Assembly (NCBI GenBank): GCA_019828595.1
Contig: JAHQRK010000012.1
Span: forward strand, 1,116,001-1,180,000
Reading direction: 5' to 3'
From: Aphanomyces cochlioides
Lineage: Eukaryota > Oomycota > Saprolegniomycetes > Saprolegniales > Verrucalvaceae
Length of the DNA stretch: 64,000 nucleotides
This document shows positions 56,214 to 64,000 of the stretch, one piece after another (the stretch's first letter is position 1; the number at the start of each line of letters is the position of its first letter). The notes below the pieces were generated by a model. The model worked only from the letters and a program-made list of their open reading frames with translations. It had not been told where the DNA came from and ran no database searches. The position numbers and the translations under genes were made by a program.

Positions 56214-56550
56214 TAACGTTATATAAGCGCGGTATCAAGTGGACTCTTCTTGACTCACTGCCCCGCGCGCTCGACATGTGTATGCAAGGATTCCACCTGT
56301 TTGGGTCTCTCCACGCCACGTTTTCTACACTTTCACCAACCATCGATCCATCATTACACCACGTTGATTGCCACGCCGCATGAGTTTACGCAGTACTGAC
56401 TACCTCATAGTCCCCACCTTTCTTGCATCCATTCGCGTTGAGCCTCTCACACATCGGCGCACCTTGTTTTGTAGGGCTAGCTATGGGCTGGCCATGGGTT
56501 CACCTTGCATTTTATAGCTTTTCTAGCTAAATCTACCTCGTCGACTCATA

Positions 56551-57117
56551 ATGAAAACACTGCCGCTGTCATTGAGAGAGCGACCTGTGGAATCCTTGTT
56601 CCGTGTCATTTTTGGCTCGTTTACTTCTCACTGTATTACCACCGAGGGAATGCCAGCAGCTCTTTGTTACAGCCATGCAGAGGGGAAACTCATCCTTGTC
56701 AGCCACGCGACGAACTCGACTCTCAAATTGTATGGCAATCTCTGCGATCCTCCACAATGGCAGCGTCACTCAACACATGACGTGGACAGCTTACACTTGG
56801 CCATGTGGCTAGCAAGAAAGTTGAAACAAATGGAATCGACGATCTGTTTCCCGACATTTCACTCTTGTGAGAGGGTAGTAAACTTGCACATGTTTACTCG
56901 CCAAGTCAAGGTCAACAATCGCAGAGCTAGCAAGCTCTCTCATAAAGAGCTTGATGCGTTTCAAAATTGTTTACTAAAAGAGAGAGAGATGAAACCTCCT
57001 CGTCGCTCGTCGAGCTCTCTATTCCATTCTCACCATCAAATAAATACATTGGCCATAAATAAGTTGTTGACGGCATCACGTGAAATACTCATCAATTCGA
57101 AGTTGACTCGACCGTAG
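56551..57117 (+). CDS. Hypothetical ORF
   Basis: A single open frame of 188 aa, with a uniformly mixed composition and a basic, Ser-rich C-terminal third (KPPRRSSSSLFHSHHQINTL). No domain, signal peptide or membrane segment is recognised. The length of the frame and position between two elements make a lineage-specific gene possible, but chance cannot be excluded. Confidence 0.35.
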   Translation: MKTLPLSLRERPVESLFRVIFGSFTSHCITTEGMPAALCYSHAEGKLILVSHATNSTLKLYGNLCDPPQWQRHSTHDVDSLHLAMWLARKLKQMESTICFPTFHSCERVVNLHMFTRQVKVNNRRASKLSHKELDAFQNCLLKEREMKPPRRSSSSLFHSHHQINTLAINKLLTASREILINSKLTRP

Positions 57118-57321
57118 TTTGGCCATGTGTGTCCCATTTGAAAACCAGCGTGGTGTGTTCAGTGGCCCTGTTTACTTGCAGTGTTCATCTTGCGCAGTAG
57201 TGGCATCGTCGTCACGACGACAACACTTTCAACCAACCACAACCGAACGAATCAACTGGGGACTCGATTTTTTTATCTCTCTTTGACCATTTGACAAAGT
57301 TTCGCGTCTTGCAACAGCGCC

Positions 57322-58296
57322 ATGGAACGCAAGGGTCACTTGAGCTTCATATTAAACGAGCCGCCACCTTTGAGCGCCTATGCGTTTCCTCGTCTTGACG
57401 AGTATACTCGATTGCCACCACTAGCCAAGAAACGGCAGCTGGATGCCTTGTCACCGAGCGAAACAGTCAAATCGACCGCGTCGATCGCGTACTCCCCCGT
57501 GAAGAAACAACTGACGAAACGAAGCGAGAAATGCCCCATGCCACTCGTCGATGGCATCTTTGCTAAACGTGGCGTCGCCCCAAAGACGCCACTGGATAAA
57601 CGAAGATACAACCGAGAGCGACAGCAAAATCTCCGCAAGCAGGAAAACCTCGAACGACAGACACTCCGCCACCAAGCGCAAGAACTCGAGCGCGAGTGGG
57701 AACGCTTGAGTCATCAGAAGCGATTGCGCATGTCCAATTCGCCGCTCATGCCACAATCTGCCGCCTCGATGCATCACCTCTTGAGTACACGCGTCGCTGG
57801 CTACACAGCGTTCGCCCAGAGCATTCAAGAATGGGTGTCCAAGATCCTCGAAGACGTCGACGCCGACATGGAGTGGCTCCAATCGCTCGAGAAGATGTCC
57901 GATGGGTCGTCTACTTGCATCGACGCTCAACCTTTGGTCTACTCGGCGCTTGATGTTGACTTGAGCGGGCTACCCCCCAGCTCTCGGAAGCGTATGTACA
58001 ACCGACTTCGTCAACGGCTTTACCGACAGCGGGAGCTCCGCGAAGTGGAATTACTACATGAACAAGTGCGTGAACTGAGTGAGCAAGTGGAGCTGTGGAA
58101 GACAAACCCCCGCGCCGCGGCCGCACAAATGGGCGAAGCGTCCGAGAAACTGCGCACGGCGTTGCGCCACAACGAACAACTCAAAGCCCGCGTGCAGCAG
58201 TACGTGCAATTCGCGACCCAAGTTCATGAATGGGTGCGCACGACGTCAAGTCAACTCGAGGACGACTTTCCCCTCGTAGCATCTCTCTCAAGTTAA
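57322..58296 (+). CDS. bZIP-like protein with two basic regions
   Basis: A single exon of 324 aa. Two separate bZIP-like blocks are visible. The first, at about residues 93-135, has KRRYNRERQQNLRKQE followed by ERQTLRHQAQELEREWERL. The second, at about residues 225-265, has RKRMYNRLRQRLYRQRE followed by EVELLHEQVRELSEQVELW. Both show the N-x7-R spacing of basic regions, and both are followed by a helical segment ending in a similar pattern (AFAQSIQEWVSKILEDV and QFATQVHEWVRTTSSQLEDD). The gene therefore arose by internal duplication of a ~130-aa unit. Nuclear DNA binding is predicted. Only short zippers are present, so intramolecular pairing is possible. Confidence 0.7.
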   Translation: MERKGHLSFILNEPPPLSAYAFPRLDEYTRLPPLAKKRQLDALSPSETVKSTASIAYSPVKKQLTKRSEKCPMPLVDGIFAKRGVAPKTPLDKRRYNRERQQNLRKQENLERQTLRHQAQELEREWERLSHQKRLRMSNSPLMPQSAASMHHLLSTRVAGYTAFAQSIQEWVSKILEDVDADMEWLQSLEKMSDGSSTCIDAQPLVYSALDVDLSGLPPSSRKRMYNRLRQRLYRQRELREVELLHEQVRELSEQVELWKTNPRAAAAQMGEASEKLRTALRHNEQLKARVQQYVQFATQVHEWVRTTSSQLEDDFPLVASLSS

Positions 58297-58383
58297 CCCC
58301 CCCTGTAAAGATTTAATTATTCCAACCTTCTGTCGACTTGTCTGTCCTTCCAACGACAAACCAAACTCAGGACAAAGATTACG

Positions 58384-59057
58384 ATGAAAGCAATCACGTT
58401 GGAAGCATTCGTAATGGATCACGTTGAGTCCAACCGCCCACGCGCTTCGACCTCGAGCATTTCACTGTCCTGGCTGCGCTTAGTCACGCTCCAAGGTGCT
58501 ACTGAACAATTAATTACACATGGGGCCAAACAGTTGTCGTTTTTACCAATCTCGAAAACCACGTCGGACAATGTTGCGTTTCTGCACGTGGATGCAAACG
58601 AACCATCGCATCTATTTGTGTCGAGCACGTCAACTTCGTCTTATTTGCGTTGAGAATGAGCGAGCTTTTTCAAATTGCTGACGAATCCAGCTTGGCATCG
58701 ACGTCTAGAAAATTTTGTCTCCATGCGATTGAATCGTCTTCTCATTACCAGCAGCAACAGCACTCATCAACACATGCTGCTACGGTACATATCTTCTGCA
58801 TCATTCTGAATCGATCTACCACGCTCGAGCTCGAAGTCAACTCCTGGTTTTCTACGAGTTGGACGTTGAGTCGCCAGACGCAAATCTTTGTCAATTTGTT
58901 GAATTGGACAGTGGCAAATGCGCAAGGTACCTACGAGTACAGTGTAAGTTTGGAAACCAACGAAACGCCGAGTCGGGCCACACCGAGAAAAAGAAGACCC
59001 GCTTCGTCGTCATCTACAGTACAAAGTTTATCTTTTTCGATCGTTGTTGATCTTTGA
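58384..59057 (+). CDS. Uncharacterised gene downstream of the bZIP gene
   Basis: An ORF from 58384 (MKAITLEAFVMDHVESNRPR) ends at 58653 and another frame continues to 59057. A third frame at about 58820-59050 has a better coding texture (SQLLVFYELDVESPDANLCQ, FVELDSGKCARYLRV, KKKTRFVVIYSTKF). The pieces suggest a START-like or other soluble domain, but I could not find splices that join them cleanly. Frameshift decay is possible. Confidence 0.3.
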
Positions 59058-59332
59058 TGCGTCAAATTGTTTGACAAAGCATCGACAAGAGAGACATGGC
59101 CACTCTGTTGTTGGATCTTTCCTGTGAATTTTCAACAACTGCTTCATCGCATGTTGTGGGAAATTCACAGGAAATACAATGTAGGATCTTTCAGTTGACA
59201 CTTGCGTCGTGTTGACATGGATGTGGAAAGTTGCAAGCATGCGTCGAGAGTCGTGGAGGATTCAGCGCTGAGGGTGACACAGAGAGCTTCCATTCCGTGG
59301 CTAAGAATTGTTTTCATACATAATTAGTCGAA

Positions 59333-62300
59333 TTAGAGCAGCGCGACGACCGCTTTCAAATGCTTTGTCTCACTTTGGAAAAAGTCTTCCACACACGACT
59401 TGACAATCGCATCGTTGGCACTGGGAGGTAATCCTCCTTCGTAGACAGCCTACGCATCGAAATTACTCCTCTCTCAAGTAGAATACAATCACGCACCCCG
59501 AAAATGTAGCCCATGTCAGCCATGAGATTTGGTTGCATTGGCATCGCCTGTGCCTTTGCCTCGGGTTGTTTGGCTTGACGAGCATCCCATTGCATTTTGC
59601 GGAACGTCATGTCGTCTTCGAGAGCCTACAAAGTAAATGTTGACCATCACTGTTGTCCACTCCAAGCTCGTACTTGTAATTTGACAAGCGCTTTCGATAC
59701 CGTGCTCTCGCCTTCAGCAACACTTGCTTGCAATGCTACGAGTGTACGCTTGTGGTTTTCGAATTGAGATTCCAATTGATCCATGTAAGCCATGTGTGAT
59801 TCAATAGCTACAATGGCATTTTCAACTAACGTAGCAAGGCTTGACTTGACATACCTGCGGGGGATGTGTCGTTCTTGTTCAAACCAATGTTAGAAATGGC
59901 ACCGAGCCCATTCAGAGCATACATGGCCATGCCATCGGCTTCTTCTTTAGGATCGAGGGATGGAATTTGCTTCACTGCTTCTGTCATGCCTTCTTTCATC
60001 ACGCTGACTTCATTTTCCATCTAACTTTGTATGAGAATGACTAAATGGAGGATAGTCAAACCTTTTCCAAAGCGCCCTCGAGGCCATTCAATTGAGATCG
60101 AAGGTCCAACATACTTGGCTTTAACTTTTCGAGCAACAGGCGCATGCCTTTGATCGATCGAATGTTTTCCACTGGTTGTTGGAGCATTCGACTTTGCAAA
60201 ATTCGCATCGACGTCAAAATAAATGTGAAATGCAATCGAAGCGCATGAAGCAACTTGTTGCGATACATCGCGACTTGGCTCCACAATGTCGTCGACGTTT
60301 CAACACCGACAGCTTCATACACCGCGCACAAAATCACAAATGCGTCGTATTCACGGTTGCTTTCAGGTGTCATACAAGTTTGAATGGTGGATCGAGTGCT
60401 CCAGCTCAAGCTACCAACGGCTTGAACCACTTGACGCACCAACAAAAGCGAATCCAAAGTACCTATACATTTCCATAAGCTGCAATCCATCAAGGGCGGT
60501 AGAGTACCAAGAGGGGGCTCGTTGGCTAAGTCTCGCTGAGTCACTGGCGCAGACTTTGGAGCAGCAGGAACGGCCGCTTCGTTCTTGGCGTCAGCCATTG
60601 ACACTGGACCGTTGTTGTTATTGTTATTGTTGCCTCCAAAAAGAGAAACGACCGACATGCCGATCGTATCAATCAAGTTCTTCGACTCTTCTTTCGGCTT
60701 GTTTGTTTTGCGAGATGCAGAAGACGCGGTAGATACAACCATGGCAGTCGAATTTGTCGCCGTGGAGGCAGCGGTTGATGAGTCATCTTCCAAAAGCTCG
60801 ACCTCAGCAGCTTTTCCAAGTGCATGAGGCATCTGTGGTGGCGGCAAACCGAGCGTGCCACTAATTTGGGCACAAATAGATGTGTTTTCTTCGACCCATT
60901 GCCCAGTTGCTTCGCGAAACTACGACGAGAAAGATTCATTTGAAGAAACCAACGATACACACCTCTTTGAGCATTCTTTGGACACGGACAGGATCTGTGT
61001 TGCGATAAATCAATTGAATAGGCTCCACACATGCAGCAATATCATTGTTGATATAGCCTTGAATGCTCAACACTTCTTTGAAGCAATTACGCCAATTCCG
61101 TTCTTGGTTCGTCTTAAGTTTGTCTAATTCTTGCACACCCAACGTTGTCATTTCAGTGACTAGGCGACGCATTTCGCTCTGTACAGCTTGCCATGACTGC
61201 AACAAGCCACGGACAGCATCGCCACCAGGGCCGTAAACCAATAAATCTCCGCCAGGTCCAGCCAAGAGACGAGCTTTGCGGCAACTGACAATTAAGTCAG
61301 CCATTAGTTTCAACATGGCATGGAGACGGGTGAACATTTCTGACCAAGACAACATTAAAGACCGCTACGTAATTTGAAAGCGTACCAAAGGCAGGTCCAG
61401 CCGTCTCCGGAGGCAACGAGACGACACCAGAATTGCTTTGTTTGAGGAAGTCAACAGGATTTGTCAGTGGTCCGCCAATAATGGATGGCACGATGGCATT
61501 TTGGTGCTCGTCAGAGAAAACCTGGATACAATGGACATCACAGTGAGGGCGGTTGTCCAATGCTGCCTTCTTACCGCAGTGTGATTCATCATTTGAACCT
61601 CTTCGGGCGAATTGGTCAAGAGTAATTGCGGAGTATTGGATTTCTCCTTTTGGCTTGTAGCATACGGCGAAGCAGGAAAGAGTTCTTTGAAGCCTGGTGT
61701 TTCCAACAACAACTGCAGCATTTGACCTGACTTTGTGTTCATGGCTTCCTGTGCATCGTCTCAAAATTAGTACAATTGAAAATACGAAACCAAACCTTCA
61801 TGCCAGCATGTTGCTGTGACTGCAAGTTGCTAATAGTACAGTCATTAGGAGCATTTGGCGTGTTGCGGAAGACATAAAAGAGAAATTGCACGCCATGAAC
61901 CAATGCATCTTGACCTTTAGCTTCCAAGACTGTCAATTGCTCCTTGGCCGAGGCATGTGCTCGCTCTGTTTCAATGATAGGCAAAACTCTAGAGATAACT
62001 TAAGGATAGACGGCTGCGACCTAAGGCTTACCGATATTCGAGGATTTCTCTGACGTCCTTCAACGTCGCCATGAGGGAACGTTCACCATTGCCACTCGTA
62101 AAGAGCTTTTGTTGGCCGTATTGAATCTTCTTGATGTATTGCATTCGATTCTCGACTTCATTGACTATATATTCCGTCGTACAAGACGCACTAGCGAGTA
62201 CATTGAGCGCCCAATATTTGATTTCTTCTAGCAACAAAGTACGCGGGTCATTCAAATACTGCACGTGGAAACTCTTGCGGTCGTGACGGTCAGTCTGGTA

Positions 62301-62576
62301 TGCGCAAATGCTGGAGATAATGCCTTCAGCGGGATTCTTAAGCAATCCGACCATGTCTTGCATCTTTCGGACAAACGTATGCTCGTCAAAGTCGCCGACG
62401 ACTGGCATGTACAACGGAACTTTGAAATTGTCGTCCATCTTGAGAATATGCGGCAAATCTTTCGGCTCCTTGTTGTAGACTTCGCAGTATGTCTTATGTA
62501 GAAAGTTCATCTGGTCGACTTCGAGGCTCGAATAGCCTTGGTCCCATGGATTCCATCGCACACCCCAGTTTGCCAT
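59333..62576 (-). CDS. Long multi-exon gene, uncharacterised
   Basis: The ATG at 62576 (MANWGVRWNPWDQGYSSLEV) begins and a TAA at 59333-59335 ends a gene of roughly 900-950 aa with about ten ~40-60-bp introns. Exons run in consistent order. They include MPVVGDFDEHTFVRKMQDMV, GVQFLFYVFRNTPNAPNDC, MLQLLLETPGFKELF, LLAGPGGDLLVYGPGGDAVR, a Ser/Thr/Ala-rich and poly-Asn linker (~60800-60600), RLHFTFILTSMRILQSRM, and coiled-coil-like LDLRSQLNGLEGALEKMENE. The last exon is AVYEGGLPPSANDAIVKSCV to the stop. No lesion was seen. The texture is that of a large helical cytosolic protein. I recognise no family. Confidence 0.6.
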
Positions 62577-63159
62577 CTTCCTCGTGGGTTGCCCAATGTT
62601 ACAGACTTCCCCAGATCAATCGTTTTGTATAGTATACTGAACTCAAGTCAAAATGAATATCACTTTATAAAGTACGATTTGGAATTTATCAAATTTCATT
62701 TATTTTTTCTGTAAATTGTCTTACTCCAAAGTTGAGTTGATGGGCTTTACGATGCTTTATAGTGTCCCCCAGAGGGAGAAAATTCATACATAGCGAGGCT
62801 AATAGCATTAACGCTACGCTTGAGGTCAAACTATTGGGTATGACATCGTATAAATGTATGTGAAGCTCAAATGAAGTGAAACATGTTGACGTTGGGCAAA
62901 GTGTGACCTTTTTGGTCCCTTGATTGTCCTGCAGGCGCACATTGTCTACCTACTTCAAAGATTTATGAGGATTCTATGTAGCTTGCTGAGCACCTCGGTC
63001 GAGCGATTGTTTTCTGCCTCTATTAATAATTCATGTTCTGAGGGAAGTAAGGGGCAACCAGTCATTTCCATTCGAGAAGCAAGTTAAAAAGGAGGCGGGT
63101 GATTAGGGAGTCAAGGCAATTCGCGACGTGGGCGGGAATGAAAGCGAGCACGAGAGGAG
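62577..63159. other. Intergenic with hAT-like debris
   Basis: At about 62965-63085 (plus) ILCSLLSTSVERLFSASINN resembles the C-terminal dimerisation segment of hAT transposases (SVERLFS). Nothing upstream supports a full transposase. The rest shows no gene. Confidence 0.3.
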
Positions 63160-63229
63160 CTGTAACCGTGCCATGTCTGGCAGGTGCATAAGATGAGGGC
63201 GCGGTCTGTGCATTGAACAGGCGCCCCCC
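63160..63229 (+). repeat. LTR fragment
   Basis: TGTAACCGTGCCATGTCTGG and the following ~35 bp match the LTR at 1364 almost exactly. The match then ends and gag-like coding follows directly. Relative to the adjacent gag frame the fragment is in the opposite orientation to that seen at 1364, which points to rearrangement. Confidence 0.6.
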
Positions 63230-63232
63230 TGC

Positions 63233-64000
63233 GTTTTCCACTTCTCACCCGAACAGCAAGCGACTCTGACCGAGCTGCTTCGCTTGATCCCCGAGAACAT
63301 TGTTCGGGGATTGTTCAGTGGGGTGAACCCTCAAGACCAGATCATAGTCATTGAGAGCTTCCGCCTGCATGGCGAAGCAACCGCGCAGTCAGTGGCCCAT
63401 GCCGCTGCGCAACGCACTCAAGAAGAGGCGGCGTTTGCTCTATGAAGCAAACCTGTTGAAGGCCACGGCAAAGATCGCCAGCCTTGAAGAGTCCAACAGG
63501 GACCTGGCTGACCAAGCCAGACGACCCGAAAACCCCTCACCGGGAATTGACGACATCTTCATCGACTCCAGAGTGTCGCGCGACCGACCTCTGAAGCTCG
63601 AAGTGTCAAAATATGGCGGTGCCGCGGGCGAGCACCTGCTCCGCTGGGTTTCCGAAGTGAAACTCGCCCTTCGCGCCCAGCTCGTAACGAACGAGACACT
63701 GCGCGTTGCTTTCGCGCTATCCAACTTGCAAGGTCGAGCCCGAGACTGGGCCTACAACCTTCACATGTTGGACGACGAGGCTTTCCCCACGTTCCAATCC
63801 TTGATTGAACAACTCAAGGAGCAGTACGTTCACTCGAACGTCGAAATGCGCTATCGCGCAAAGTTCAACCAAACCAAGCAAGGCAAGGGGCCTATTCAGG
63901 AGTTTGTGAACGAACTTCGTTCCATCATCGGGTCCTTCGAGAACTCCTACAAGATCGACTAGATCGGTCGAGTCTCGGTCTTTATGTACGGCCTGAATCA
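63233..64000 (+). pseudogene. Retrotransposon gag, frameshifted and with a nonsense codon, partial
   Basis: The first frame (63233-63442) reads FSPEQQATLTELLRLIPENI and SFRLHGEATAQSVAHAAAQR and ends at TGA 63443. One base back, a second frame continues YEANLLKATAKIASLEESNR and then the gag-type core (EHLLRWVSEVKLALRAQLV, AFALSNLQGRARDWAYNL, FQSLIEQLKEQYVHSN, QGKGPIQEFVNELRSI). A TAG at 63960-63962 follows KID, and the frame then runs on (IGRVSVFMYGLN) to the window edge. The core matches the retrotransposon gag domain (PF03732-like) of Ty3/gypsy elements. This copy has two lesions and is inactive. Confidence 0.75.

Noticed and set aside
60605..60640. A microsatellite repeat as a separate element
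   Set aside because: It is a coding AAC/AAT run giving a poly-Asn linker inside the long uncharacterised gene.
506..63962. Reassignment of TAG as a sense codon, suggested by in-frame TAGs in gag copies, a transposase (4598) and a Myb gene (40223)
   Set aside because: Intact genes here end in TAG (8523-8525, 23800-23802, 24637-24639), and in-frame TAA (54514) and TGA (41629) also occur. Ordinary nonsense decay in mobile elements suffices.
1..64000. CRISPR arrays, rRNA or tRNA genes, phage or bacterial operons
   Set aside because: No regularly spaced repeats, tRNA A/B boxes or ribosomal motifs were noticed; all genes are eukaryotic in style.

Overview
This window looks like nuclear DNA of an oomycete, most likely a saprolegnialean such as Aphanomyces. 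That assignment is my inference from gene content and architecture, not from a search. The genes are intron-bearing, and almost every intron I could resolve is 38-60 bp with GT..AG ends. Eukaryotic housekeeping genes (WASH-complex SWIP, RPAP1, a ZNF706-type zinc finger) sit beside an expanded family of START-like plus FYVE-like lipid-binding proteins, an HSF-type factor, an atypical bZIP and secreted carbohydrate-active proteins. All of this is interleaved with LTR, Tc1/mariner, pogo and Harbinger elements. No bacterial features, CRISPR arrays, rRNA or tRNA genes were seen.

Layout. 1-1626: left-edge LTR retroelement debris (gag-like frame on the minus strand, one LTR). 2150-6652: a TA-flanked element with terminal inverted repeats holding two convergent, decayed transposases. 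7328-17561: a cluster of four START/FYVE-like paralogues (two spliced and intact, two with single-base frameshifts), interrupted by a formiminotransferase-domain gene and a MITE. 17180-19832: a tandem segmental duplication that copied the 3' end of the last paralogue. 20541-23480: poorly conserved, partly broken genes around an intact HSF-type gene. 23604-37356: a compact housekeeping block with two tiny membrane proteins, SWIP, an unrecognised gene, RPAP1, a small zinc finger and two tandem mitochondrial-type thioredoxins. Several promoters here carry a CCGGATAA palindrome. 37679-38668: ankyrin repeat protein. 39627-48850: transposon-rich, with one dead Harbinger, one apparently intact Harbinger, a deletion derivative and a mariner relic. 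49608-53860: a GST, a truncated GH17-like secreted protein and uncertain genes. 54054-56213: a pogo-like element. 56551-62576: a hypothetical ORF, a double-basic-region bZIP gene, and a long uncharacterised minus-strand gene. 62965-64000: hAT-like and LTR/gag debris.

Functional themes. SWIP is a scaffold of the endosomal actin-nucleating WASH complex, and the START/FYVE family are predicted lipid or membrane binders. RPAP1 is an RNA polymerase II assembly and transport factor. Long conserved genes (SWIP, RPAP1) read without frameshifts once introns are removed. Lineage-specific and transposon genes carry many single-base indels and nonsense codons, so most of those lesions are probably real decay rather than poor sequence.
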